Assembly: GCA_039105265.1 (NCBI GenBank)
Contig: JAPFFF010000040.1
Coordinates: forward strand, 806,001-870,000
Direction of reading: 5' to 3'
DNA: 64,000 bases
DNA from: Tritrichomonas musculus
Taxonomy: Eukaryota > Parabasalia > Tritrichomonadida > Tritrichomonadidae
The translations under genes were made by a program, and so were the position numbers. Shown in pieces: positions 39,501-46,451 of this stretch. The notes under the pieces were generated by a model. The model was not told where the DNA came from and did not search any database. It saw nothing but the letters and a program-made list of their open reading frames with translations. The stretch's first letter is position 1. The number at the start of each line of letters is the position of its first letter.

Positions 39501-41918
39501 TGATCTTTCTGATTGCTCTGTAAAACCTCTTCCATTCAATTCATCTACTGATTCCTGATCTGTTATTTGATCATTTGTTCCTAATGACCATTTTAAATAA
39601 GCTCTCATATATTCAATCATTATTATCCAATACATTTCTGGATAAGCTTTTGTTAATTGTGCGGTTATTTCACTTGGTTGTTTTATTGAATTCATATTTA
39701 TATTATGAAATTCTCTATCAATTATACTCATAAATTGATTTATTTCAATATTGTCTTTATTAAAAAATGGATTTTCATCTTGAAGAACCTGTAAATAACG
39801 TTGCCAAGTGTCTCTTTGTTCGATTCTTGTTTGAGCTAAAAATCTTTCCCATTGATTATCGTTATTTCCTCTTTCTTGATCCGTTGACCCTTGATTCAAT
39901 TCTTGTTCAGGTAATTGTATTGGTTGAACCCCTTCTTCTAAAATTTCTTGATTTTCTGCTTCATTTTGAATTTCTTGTTCTTCAGCTTTTGCCTCATCTA
40001 ACCAAATTTTTTCTCTTTTTTTTATTTTTTCAGCAATCCATTGTTTGTGCATCATGTTAATAATATCTGGGTTATTTGCATACAATTCCTCCATTGATAC
40101 TTGAGTTTCCCATAACTTGTCATTTGCAATCATAAATAACGTTTGATCCTGGTCAAGATTGGGTTCAGATGATAAAAATGTTTGTAACTCTTGTTTTATG
40201 TCTTTATCTAAATTTGAAAACATTTGTGGTAATAAATCTATCACTTTATCCAAACCTATTTCACCAGTATATGCTTTCATTAAACACAAATTATATGCAG
40301 TTTCACCAATTATTCGACGATAAGCTTGATTTTTATCATTTTTGTTGTAACTATTCATTATATTTTCTATTGCTTTTGACGAGTATGGATATTGTCTAAA
40401 TTGCTCAACACAATTTTTTATTCGGGTATCTTCTGGAGTTGTCGTATTATGAATGTAATCTTGGATAACATACCAAATATTCAAATGTAATAAGGCAACA
40501 TTTCTTTCGTCTGTACTTCCTTTCATTAAAGCTGCACCTCTTTCTGGATTGATTTCCGCAATTTCTTGAATTAACATGGTACAAATTGTTGTGTATCTAT
40601 CATCGATATCAACCCCTTTCTTGTCGACTATTTCTTCCAACATTTTCATTTGATCTTGTACGTTATCAGGTGATATCGGGGTGCTTTCTAATGTTAACTT
40701 TTCAATTAATAATTTCTCACAAAGATCTTTGATATCTTTTTGTCGTGCTATTGAATGAATCACTTTTTGTCTGAGTTGTGCCTTAAATGTCCATTGATCT
40801 TGTTCGTTATTCCAAAGTAATACTTTTTGCAAAATAAAGTTTCTCGTTTCATCCCATTTATCACCATAAACCAGGTCATTATAATTGGTTACATTAAACT
40901 TTTCACAATCAGTTAATAAAATATTCAAATATTGTGAAAAGACTGAAGGATCAAACCAGTTTTTATTTTCAAAATGAATATATTTTATTAAAGCAACTGT
41001 GAATAAAGTTTGAACATTTTCATGATTTTTTTCCAAATTTTGTAAAACTGTTAGAATTCCTTTTAGATTATTCAATACATACATTGCACCGTCTTGTTCA
41101 GCTCCTGCTAAAGATATATAATCATCTGCTCGAATGTCCATTCTTTCTTTCGGAAGGAATCGGAATTGACGTTGTTCATTTGTTCCTTTATTTTCATATA
41201 TTATTGTTCTTGATATTTTTGAATTTAACGCATCACAAACCTCAAAAATTGCGTCTGAATTCAATAAACTTATTAAAACCTGTTTATTCAATTCGCCCCA
41301 AGATTGTTGAATAAATGCTTTGTAAAATCTCATATAAAGAGGATTGTAAGGTTTCCCACTAAATGAATAAATATAGAGATCCCCTAATTGAAAAGTTGCA
41401 TCGAAAGCTTGATCTAACTTTCTTCCTGGGTCCATATGAAAAGCGTGTTGAACCAATTCATACAATTCTCTTGTTTCTTTATAATTCAAACATATATCAT
41501 AATCTGTTGGATCAACTGGCAAATAATGACTTCTATCAAATTTAATAAATAATTCCTCAAATTTATCCGATTTTTTCTTTTTGATATCTTTTATCGAATT
41601 CATCAAATCTCCTCTTTTTTGTTGATATTCGGCATTTACATTATCTAATGTTAATCCAAGAGTATCACCAAGATGAAGTTCTTTTAAAGCTAACGTTTCT
41701 ATCATTAAATGAGTATATAAAATTAATTCATTTGTTTCCTCTATTGTATTTGGATTTTCTGTAAAATATTGATGAATTGTTTGTATATTTGGTTCATCAA
41801 TTCCAACTTCCTGACAAATTCTAATTAAAAATTCAAATTCTTTCTTTGCATCTTGATCTTTAAAAGTAACCGAAATTCCTTGATATTCATATGATATACT
41901 TAGAGTTTGATTTGTCAT
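30561..41918 (-). CDS. Giant helical repeat protein (3785 aa)
   Basis: A single open frame of 11.4 kb, more than a quarter of the visible element. It has no signal peptide, membrane span or catalytic motif that I can see. The first 400 residues look globular (DKWDETRNFILQKVLLWNNE). From about residue 700 to 3200 it is almost wholly helical, rich in Tyr, Trp, Lys, Glu and Asn, and shows a loose periodicity of roughly 90 residues: an LxxxYN-type helix, a D(I/L) step, a YxxxF(E/G) step and a Trp. The last 500 residues are disordered, with a Thr run near residue 3400, and basic (KAKSSKQFKKQKSERTKLLK). A structural role such as scaffold, tegument or length-ruler is an inference from size, composition and its place beside packaging and capsid genes. 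Confidence 0.8.
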   Translation of the reverse strand: MTNQTLSISYEYQGISVTFKDQDAKKEFEFLIRICQEVGIDEPNIQTIHQYFTENPNTIEETNELILYTHLMIETLALKELHLGDTLGLTLDNVNAEYQQKRGDLMNSIKDIKKKKSDKFEELFIKFDRSHYLPVDPTDYDICLNYKETRELYELVQHAFHMDPGRKLDQAFDATFQLGDLYIYSFSGKPYNPLYMRFYKAFIQQSWGELNKQVLISLLNSDAIFEVCDALNSKISRTIIYENKGTNEQRQFRFLPKERMDIRADDYISLAGAEQDGAMYVLNNLKGILTVLQNLEKNHENVQTLFTVALIKYIHFENKNWFDPSVFSQYLNILLTDCEKFNVTNYNDLVYGDKWDETRNFILQKVLLWNNEQDQWTFKAQLRQKVIHSIARQKDIKDLCEKLLIEKLTLESTPISPDNVQDQMKMLEEIVDKKGVDIDDRYTTICTMLIQEIAEINPERGAALMKGSTDERNVALLHLNIWYVIQDYIHNTTTPEDTRIKNCVEQFRQYPYSSKAIENIMNSYNKNDKNQAYRRIIGETAYNLCLMKAYTGEIGLDKVIDLLPQMFSNLDKDIKQELQTFLSSEPNLDQDQTLFMIANDKLWETQVSMEELYANNPDIINMMHKQWIAEKIKKREKIWLDEAKAEEQEIQNEAENQEILEEGVQPIQLPEQELNQGSTDQERGNNDNQWERFLAQTRIEQRDTWQRYLQVLQDENPFFNKDNIEINQFMSIIDREFHNINMNSIKQPSEITAQLTKAYPEMYWIIMIEYMRAYLKWSLGTNDQITDQESVDELNGRGFTEQSERSVNQMRNEWNGQLNDLKGKLGKLWEIGSQHENLGPDKDSWINQMVYQEYPTKNALREFIDTKTFQNEFYHDFQEYGNKTYAEIRRVLGAFNFSEKYIQELAHQYWTNDDEFNDRNTRSRRDKMENKFNKEGGVKSQIQNEFRRWSTIKNNRMETITITIENLVRAERITQNDMNSERTRLIENYVNGDNLRNEQKGEELQNIKEDSQDYLDHHNEQAITQRIRQLYDNNGIVSTDEEIRTKYAEYLSSQNKDSYLSELGRELLQRRNSAVTNWIQRFNNEIGTKIENINFIHGIVSSVEKVNLTAVKQSFINQVQSTPQNGENLFNELKNDMERREANAKDQQINHYGNQIHRLISNSGRPFTVEGIRDTEVKPILDIENIQERDRKFNEWVRNWETKEQLIQTKIQNLERTYVQKYQITNKEIDSASILQHILNKVATTYNQDTVLSNINEKIERNTEIVKTLKERLELNKLEDTFREAYGQEFTQAKWYDMIREHSNLPIDQQINVIKAHIQQKNRETGNLIQNVNNKLTECFQSAFPDFDNSYINEKVIELLFRSYPEVNRNYSQLEAKLQSLLPQFKKMGELFRKWNSQNISNIYLGMKTFQDAGHEVPRLFELAEEYEVRLEIIEYNPLNLLKITNEPENQQNQKMREELELLKQKRNAILSDSNFRLKIDQYCQGRNSVEKETLIKEIVGHCDRVEDVDKFIDAKTRYIGFGKNWSQFQTRVDFDNFYKSNRESSNLNLLMRSNFGQMSPEDNIKIDELKVYLSNTYPDIFPQSEWSYIQEDKFEEDGAKFYAYLQGEMMYQQIRLMYPPNTMPATWDHAQYHSNIFKALDKLQKEFLRKEPLYRSIKTDRNFNLALNEYNEIAPDHEKLTAERIFATARPTDDILKLTQSLRNQIQSKINSVEFNDSLERAIREVWKPHFPNDFKSAEDWRTEFGDNYKARNAILKLTPGYQFWANVNPHEEVNLKNYIVRNGGTIESAYQALNNFYSQYYPIYSRQWVGNPTLLPYLTKYKNKFGGSEQSALYYLFGKFYGDLNRCLQFFAAYEGNQEIENMNGSQKYSDINSFLQTVVNQGDAVNQSTFLNNIQSSVTNFSNSKSNWESNTDFRNHVFYLEALKEENKTGLKYDFSWDEDKMYKNYLIPLAKKYYQQFVGKRYIPDSNTNNSNVSTEYNNIILAAEDYRKKNDDWENSNVKSTLERYQNEGRINSKKSYEDLKDEFEKPADAMKYLEIEKNKKTLLVALGRNEDEELPRGDVNFAPYHDIDEKDLTSRLNWLLNFVSKIEDENTASWNSPAFLKIHSDYRSNHSDDRSTQTINQCKIKYGLDYESAKIDLKYHYLLEKYREEFQEDYSIKETDPNNDQKLAHIHEIEKLLKNYKDYKVDNELQIKLNCYNAESGQDTLNHLWLVKKFKDNVQSAKIYLEYWTYVGKINAITSDNNDIKDVPISLAGITKLKEIFNNVSKDDTAFQSVSFQQLLNQYNDIKHSHHDVTDIKRLYGSYINCTNAMKCVLLEHELETTYQLSKENFPKNFDGKWETYLKALENKKSEIDIKKNSILWDSEVRKWYDYAKENVDSTLPTIEQMMIDDKYNKDIVYYKILTKIWGKFTGKEYPNFETNYQVTNAKLANKINNYIKRYEKFRIDGDIQRLLVNQKQEVSIDDLFNRYIDSDNPDDDVLDARRYLQNEIWESEYKAFCEEVGLKPDTKMNTFKNEKERYKFFDLKMKETRDIKPKWEKLMPEVEHWNRYQEPKDQLHKWEEVHKKYDGNIDKVYEEIVFENRKKKFEEDFPDDTWSSNLSKKDQIEKLDEFFRIYNTYYYTLPNFKNTLDEYNRRFNTEKLSVQDIVTKYKTDSTGCLNMMNYKILKLKLQKLDKDFNEKDYGENSEDISKMQRELERYETNQNQLKTSTNINGLYNEYEDKYKDTAKKLEDIEKEQKYKVNNVLNFLKIMIKIKDLETKYKKVFNYEDRKSWGSTPSAQFEYLEKIEKRYQKEKEKLDSFRGIDKLVDLYNDSHGLTGDNVKSIDDIFAENEYHCYKTYQTLLLTKYNYLNPKAPKDDSYTGSPKKFCEELEKEISEIERVYDKFKGKDGWMKLSLDEREKIIQNYKDEDTGNYKIELQGELQKYKKIFNLDFPIDSTIKQWNKEGRDIKYLKNYLAYVNKYSENNEYHELINKYNSKNKDKPIPAEYFTPYDKMKYATLEPLRQRYETAFGMDITINQMMQYAKYLKTTYGVNWRVQDENLDFDFNIAKIANKANIVWREYENYLGHTKKNRVDFDTAIKSYKTQNGIGTLTIQDMKQFIKEVKDLSKKSKTDSKNKLIDSIDSINKNKDKDHQISTDMLEKLSVNSDNLDALQTIIEFIPDYENHFNKKVNPNDLNSFHEDPKNPNWIHVLEKIAFLPLIDDHNSIEKKNGKMSRDSVESVVKKYILNKDPTNPLKDSDVKIDHIRPAYEEYKKEVTKEKEEYFKTMLSEYHKHTDDSSETYQNLVQLYPNLDDLERYLKLNRYIFKTNKIYKQLKEHYKKEHTPLKYSDYQDKPVNNLEPTIIILQNLEKEAQKEWDEEKKKDDKEKEHKKKVELKLSDLNSMRRKVGLTEIGFERYKNMETDTALSDINNMMNEARQKESEKNSNNNTSVGIGGALRNNFIGTTMNKPAATTTPATTTTTTTTTTDTNTMPTINDGSEKKEESVWSKNYEGGITSLIQQSAKGISIRSLLMEQQKKNKLNGKTSIMSQFNENAPPKPVVPYSSNSNTNNLFSSKTTMTEEKETPIEKKPIVSPISEKPMTLTKIEPGKKINLLPTKVDQPEVVKTKNNMIQVLPRRGRKNLPLRFKAKEEMEQQQKAIEKVEEESEEVEIKPKKPTINTKAKSSKQFKKQKSERTKLLKKNSKAKKKKDDDDEVISEKSTIDKEDISKKKTKTKPLQRKVDAIVPKPTITPIPESIPKTITEEKPATEVKQIPKTSEIPSVIQNNPQLMKYFK

Positions 41919-41964
41919 TTTTTAAACAAATAAATAATTCAAAAAAGTTTAGCTAGTAAATGGT

Positions 41965-42375
41965 TTATTCATTTGAATCTTCTGGTTCCTTCAAATTTAG
42001 TGGGTCAACGAAGCAATCTCGTAACCCATCGACAAATTGATTCAATACTTGTGCTTTTGATTCCAATTGGACTTTCTTTTTTTCTTCTTCTTTTTTCAAA
42101 TCGTCCAATTTATCTCGATTTTCATCAATTTTTAGCTCATTTTCAACCATCATTTCCCATATCGGATCGGACTTTGGATTTTTATCAATTTCATCATTTA
42201 TATAGCCGTTTTCTTCGGTGAGCCTTCGATTTTCTGATTCCAGTCTTTCAATTGTTTTCATGTCGTCGTTTAATGAATCAGCTAATTCCAATAACCTTGT
42301 TGTATCATAAATAAAGCTGCGTACTGTCTTTCTGAAAACCTTAAGACTTTGCTTATCTTGCTTCCTGCTGTACAT
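41965..42375 (-). CDS. Coiled-coil protein (136 aa)
   Basis: A short basic N-terminus (MYSRKQDKQSLKVFRKTVR) leads into long heptads (TIERLESENRRLTEENGYI, ENRDKLDDLKKEEEKKK). It resembles in style the small coiled-coil proteins of the left 9 kb, which places it in the element. The start at 42375 is preceded, on the minus strand, by TCATCACATCACTTTTTTT, a block shared with the gene at 42553. Function unknown. Confidence 0.7.
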   Translation of the reverse strand: MYSRKQDKQSLKVFRKTVRSFIYDTTRLLELADSLNDDMKTIERLESENRRLTEENGYINDEIDKNPKSDPIWEMMVENELKIDENRDKLDDLKKEEEKKKVQLESKAQVLNQFVDGLRDCFVDPLNLKEPEDSNE

Positions 42376-42552
42376 GAAAAAAAGTGATGTGATGACCTAA
42401 CGAGAAAAAATTAGATTTTTGGTAAACGGTCTCCACCCCTAAACACCTAGAGGGCACCCCTGCAACACCTCGGGCACCCCTGGGGCACCCCATAAGGGAC
42501 CCAAATAAAAAATATGATTTTTCGTGCTCACCTCATCACATCATTTTTACTT
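42376..42552. promoter_or_regulatory. Divergent promoter pair with TCATCACATCA block and GC-rich core
   Basis: The minus gene has TCATCACATCACTTTTTTTC before its ATG. The plus gene has TCATCACATCATTTTTACTT before the ATG at 42553. Between them, at about 42431-42496, is a C-rich stretch with three GGGCACCCC units, most unlike the AT-rich surroundings. Confidence 0.6.
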
Positions 42553-43035
42553 ATGTTCGCCATCTCCGAGTCCAACGTAGAGCCTACAGAGAACTACCCA
42601 ATAGAGAACCTATCAGATCTTATCGATAAACACCCAGAAGATTTAGATTTAAATGAAGATGACTATATGTACCAGAGTTTATGCAAAATTGTAACAGCAA
42701 AAGATACACCATTCAATATTGGCCCAAAGCAAGAATTTATCAGAAATTATTATCGTGAACTTCACAAATGCATAGAAATTCGACAAAAAATGTTTGAAAC
42801 AACCCTTGATATAGTCAAATGTAAATTCAATTTCGATGAAAATCTTTTTACGAGCATTTCTACCAGATTCTTTCAATTTTTCCCAAATACCACAATTGAT
42901 TGGACCCTATTGGACCCTCAAAGAGGAATGTACCAATTTCTAGATTCATATGCAGAGCATTTATTTAATAGAATAGGATTTTACACAAGATGGATATACT
43001 ATCCAATTGAATGCCATGCAAACGATTGCCTTTAA
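42553..43035 (+). CDS. Unknown protein (160 aa), possibly the last element gene
   Basis: An upstream ATG at 42514 would add a hydrophobic, signal-like start (MIFRAHLITSFLLMFAIS), but the promoter block TCATTTTTACTT ends right at 42553, so I prefer MFAISESNVEPTENYP. If the longer form is used, the protein would be secreted. The body is mixed helical, with four to six cysteines (LCKIVTAKD, HKCIEIRQKM, IVKCKF, IECHANDCL). Not recognised. The shared promoter with the coiled-coil gene suggests that it belongs to the element. Confidence 0.55.
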   Translation: MFAISESNVEPTENYPIENLSDLIDKHPEDLDLNEDDYMYQSLCKIVTAKDTPFNIGPKQEFIRNYYRELHKCIEIRQKMFETTLDIVKCKFNFDENLFTSISTRFFQFFPNTTIDWTLLDPQRGMYQFLDSYAEHLFNRIGFYTRWIYYPIECHANDCL

Positions 43036-43080
43036 GTAAACCACACAATTAACAACTTTTTCTATAGCTTTTTTGATGTT

Positions 43081-43210
43081 AACGATACGGGACCTCCTTC
43101 CTAGCAGAGCGTTGAGAGGAATCCTGAGAGCAGCCCAGTGGAAGATCATTAATGGGAGTGGGGGATCATACCTGGCATAGCGGGGCTGGGGTCACGGATG
43201 GGAAATATTT
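43081..43210. other. GC-rich island at the probable element-host transition
   Basis: About 130 bp of balanced to GC-rich sequence (for example GGGAGTGGGGGATC and GCGGGGCTGGGGTCAC) sits in AT-rich DNA. It begins with TAACGATA at 43079-43086, the form of the Myb recognition site known from trichomonad promoters. No reading frame is evident. It could be part of a terminal repeat of the element, which cannot be tested without the left end. Confidence 0.5.
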
Positions 43211-43264
43211 GACGCGGTTTTTGAACGAAGTGCAAAAATCGTGGCAAATATATAACTACTAATA

Positions 43265-43624
43265 ATGTCATCTGCACTTTCACAAATAATAAAATGTATC
43301 TTAAGCAGCTCTACAGGTCAACAACTCGATCAATGCATGAGCGGCTTTAGTACGAGAGTTTTTTATTCACTTGAACAAGAGGAACAAAAGAAAATTCAGG
43401 ACGTTTTTATTGATACTGCACAGTCCATAGATTTAGTTGCTTATAGAGAAACTACTTTACTTTTTATTTTAGTTGCAGTCCTTTTAGCCTCGTTTTTGAT
43501 AATTTTATTTTTCTATTGTTGCTGCATTTGCTCAAATTGCTGCAATTGTAGAACAAGAAAGAAGAAGGTACACGCTCCACCAATTAATAACACTTATTTA
43601 ATTCAACCTAATCCTAATAAATAA
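43265..43624 (+). CDS. Small single-pass membrane protein with Cys cluster (119 aa)
   Basis: One transmembrane helix (LLFILVAVLLASFLIILFFY, residues about 64-83) is followed at once by CCCICSNCCNCRTRKKK, a cysteine cluster and basic patch typical of palmitoylated membrane-proximal tails, and a short Asn/Pro end. The N-terminal 60 residues have three cysteines and no clear signal peptide. The stop is merged with TAAATAAA. Whether it belongs to the element or to the host is unclear; it is the last gene before 0.9 kb of typical host intergenic DNA. Confidence 0.6.
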   Translation: MSSALSQIIKCILSSSTGQQLDQCMSGFSTRVFYSLEQEEQKKIQDVFIDTAQSIDLVAYRETTLLFILVAVLLASFLIILFFYCCCICSNCCNCRTRKKKVHAPPINNTYLIQPNPNK

Positions 43625-44540
43625 ATAGCATGTATTTCTGATTCTTTAATTCATTACAATATACTATTAACAGATTTTTCAATAACTTACTTGTTAAATA
43701 ATATGAGATAATTAGCAATATATTAAAATATGATATCATACATTTCAAATAGTTTATTAAATTCTAAAGTAATATATAAGATATGCCATTACTTATCAAG
43801 TTGATTTATATTCCTATAGCCAAACCATGAAATGAAATAATATACAAATATTTACAACTTTGACATATTTTATTTATATAAGTTCTTGCTTTTGGATTAT
43901 GATATGTTACCATATTTCAATTAAAAGAGATTTTTTTTAAAAAAAAGAATGGAAAAAGCAAAACTTGATTTTGTAAAATTTTATAAAATGGCAGAAAATA
44001 TTTTTTATTGAAATTATATTGTCATTTTTTTTTTTTTTCAATGCTTCTAAAGTCAGAATTGGTAATTCCTTCCATCACTTTATTTAAATTTTAAAATAAA
44101 GGTTTATATAAATGGCTTCATTTCGAAACATTCTTTTTCATGATATATTGTAATGGAAGGCAATAATTTCTTTATAATTTAGATCATTAATTTTTTTAAT
44201 GTATCGATGGTCAGTCATGCATTTTGGTTTTAATAATAAATTATTTAAATTAATTTAAAATACCCAATAAGGTATTAAATACATATATGAAAAATATTTT
44301 ATCAAAATGATAATTTTTTTACAATTTTATGTTTAAAAAAACTCTTTTAACGTGAATTATTCATCTAACAAACCTTTTACACCAGTAATCAGTGAATTTC
44401 ATTATCAAGGTATAACATTCAACAAATATATATATATATTGTTCAAAATGACCATATACCAAAAGTTGAGAATATTCAAAATTATTTGAATTCGTCATTT
44501 TCGCCAATTTTCTCGAAAAGATGATTCATGAATTCTTTGA
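43625..44540. other. AT-rich intergenic region, nothing recognised
   Basis: Extremely AT-rich with homopolymer runs and a short TA repeat near 44430. I see no coding frame, RNA gene or repeat family. Confidence 0.7.
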
Positions 44541-44574
44541 AGTATTTGATATTTAATACCTAGATCACAGCATA

Positions 44575-45118
44575 TGGAACTCAATTTGCAGACGCTTTTC
44601 ATTTCATTGCACAAAAGAACAAGAAGAAACAGCAAGATATATAAGCGGTAAATTGATATTTGAACCAGATCTGAATAACAAATTCATAGGAATTCTCAAA
44701 TGTATGAGTGAACAGACGCCAGGCAACATCATGAAAAATGGAACAATTGAAATCAAATCAAATTATGAAGGCGATTGTAGCTGTGCTCTTTAAGAATTTG
44801 GTTACTTTCTGGCCTGGCGATACCTATTACAGGTACAAAAGCAATTCCATGGCAAATATTTCATCTAAACTGATTACAAGTGAACATGGGGAACAAATAA
44901 TGGGCATTTGAGGAGTTGAAGTCTGGAAGGATTTGATGAATATCGGCACAAATAGACATGAAAATGATTCAACACTTAATGGTTGTCGATATTCATCTCC
45001 ATTTGAAGTCCAAAACATAATTCAACTACGTCTAGCAGGAAAAGCATGGTCTCCTGAATCAGAAACAAAATTTTGAATTAATTATATTGAATTTTATGGA
45101 ACTATGAAACAAAAATGA
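44575..45118 (+). pseudogene. Decayed host discoidin (F5/8 type C) domain gene
   Basis: Translated pieces match the plan of the large trichomonad family in which a discoidin-type domain follows a BTB region: GKLIFEPDLNNKFIGILKCM, QTPGNIMKNGTIEIKS, then NRHENDSTLNGCRYSSPFEV with IIQLRLAGKAWSPES, and finally NYIEFYGTMKQK before a stop. The last piece corresponds to the IEFFG end of such domains. Stop codons fall in frame (for example TAA at 44791-44793) and pieces lie in different frames, so the gene is dead. The N-terminal part is missing or unrecognisable. Confidence 0.65.
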
Positions 45119-45324
45119 ATAAAAATATTCAATATCTTGCCATATTTTTCATATTTTTTTTTTTCTCCCATTTTTTATGACATTGACAGGATGTTATAGA
45201 AATTCATTTATTTAATAATAAAACACTGTTGATGCAAGGATTAATTATCAATGAATTATTATGCAAATTTATGCTGAGACAATTGTTGAAAGTGGGGAGG
45301 AAAAAAAAAAAAAAATGAAAAAAT

Positions 45325-45398
45325 GGTACCCATGGGATTCGAACCCATGATAAATTGGGTTTTGAAGCCAATGCTTTAGACCACTCAGCCAAAGTAAA
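45325..45398 (-). tRNA. tRNA-like sequence, possibly a tRNA-Leu(CAA) pseudogene
   Basis: On the minus strand there is a D arm GCT-GAGTGGTCTAA-AGC, an anticodon arm TTGGC-TTCAAAA-CCCAA with anticodon CAA at 45364-45362, a perfect T arm ATGGG-TTCGAAT-CCCAT, and a 3' end GGGTACC followed by A and a T run, which would end Pol III transcription. The D loop is of the Leu/Ser type, but the variable loop has only six bases instead of a long arm. The first two acceptor pairs do not match, and the anticodon stem has a C-C mismatch. It is therefore either degenerate or unusual. Confidence 0.5.
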
Positions 45399-46244
45399 CT
45401 GATATGCAAATTTCCGTACCATTCAATTTTCAGAGCTTTTTCAAATTTTTTTTTTATTTTTTTATACAGTGAAAATTGATAATCTATTGAAAGCATTTCA
45501 ATTGAAAACTTAAATTCATAACTCAAAATTTTGAATATAGTAAGCTTGATCATAGCCCAGCAGTCAGTTTGAAACCTAATAAGGGAAATTCAATTGCAGT
45601 TAGTTCAAATATTATGTTAGTGCCTTTAAATTCGTATTTCCAAGTTCGAAAAATCCAAAATATCAAATTTATTAAAATATGTAATTTACTCCAATAAAAA
45701 TGTGCATCGGTTCAATTAAATACGATCAAATTCAGTTAAAAGTTAGCAATGTTCAAATTCCATTCCAATTGATCATTTTTTATTTTTTAAAACCAAATTT
45801 CACACATTTTATTATAATGAATGCCTACTAGATATTGCAAATTCTCAGTATTCACTGATTTTCAACCTATTTTTCAGCGGTATTTTTTTTTAATTCGTAA
45901 AATTTCAACAATATACAAAAATCCTCAATTTTCATCAATTATCAAAATTTACCAATCAAGCAATTATCAAAAAGCCGCCACTCATACATATGAGGCGAAA
46001 AAAAAAATTATAATATAAAAAAAAATAAGTTTTTCATTACTATTTATAATCATATTTTTCATTTCAAAGGCAAATATAAGGATATGCACTGAGAAATATG
46101 CTACTTTTCTTATTTACTTATCCAAAATTTCAAATAATATTTTGTGAGATTTATTTTTTTCTTTCAATTTATATAAATCTTTCAATTTTTAAATGATTAT
46201 TTTTTTTATTAAAAAAATAAAAATCTCAATTTTCTTTGTTGCAA
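45399..46244. other. AT-rich intergenic region
   Basis: No convincing gene. The only item of note is TTTCCGTACCATTCAATTTT at 45411-45430, which recurs at 46246-46265 and, inverted, near 46310. Confidence 0.6.
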
Positions 46245-46324
46245 TTTTCCGTACCATTCAATTTCATAGAAAATTAAAAATAATTTTATGAATTTCATTC
46301 AATTTTTTGAATGGTACGGGAAAA
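46245..46324. repeat. Inverted repeat (17-18 bp arms) upstream of the kinase gene
   Basis: TTTTCCGTACCATTCAA at 46245-46261 is mirrored by TTGAATGGTACGGGAAAA at 46307-46324, with one extra base. The loop is AT-rich, about 45 bp. A third copy of the arm lies at 45411 beside the tRNA-like sequence. It may be the remains of a small transposon or a regulatory hairpin. Confidence 0.65.
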
Positions 46325-46418
46325 TGAAAACCAGTTTACCTTGCACTTATATATTAAAGTTTTATAGTACTTTAATAAATAATTAAGCTTGTGACAATTG
46401 CCATTCAAAAAGATAATT

Positions 46419-46451
46419 TCACTTTTGACAAGGTTTGTTTGCTTTTTATAA
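46419..46451 (+). promoter_or_regulatory. Trichomonad initiator of the kinase-Sel1 gene
   Basis: TCACTTTTGACA starts at 46419, 33 bases before the ATG at 46452. TCAC-T fits the initiator consensus. Confidence 0.5.

Larger units (their letters stand above)
1..43035. mobile_element. Giant Maverick/Polinton element (partial; left end outside window)
   Basis: The hallmark Polinton set is present: rve integrase, protein-primed family B polymerase, FtsK/HerA packaging ATPase and double-jelly-roll-type capsid genes, together with an SF3 helicase and KilA-N protein. The left end lies before base 1, so terminal inverted repeats and target duplication cannot be compared. The right end is not resolved: the coiled-coil gene at 41,965-42,375 is clearly element-like, and the gene at 42,553-43,035 shares its promoter block, so I place the end near or beyond 43,035. 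At over 42 kb it is larger than the usual 15-25 kb. Core genes, including one of 3785 codons, are open throughout, so the copy looks young; about two or three accessory regions look broken. Confidence 0.9.

Noticed and set aside
45821-46018. 65-codon frame in intergenic DNA
   Set aside because: Low-complexity, no domain, no initiator; likely chance.
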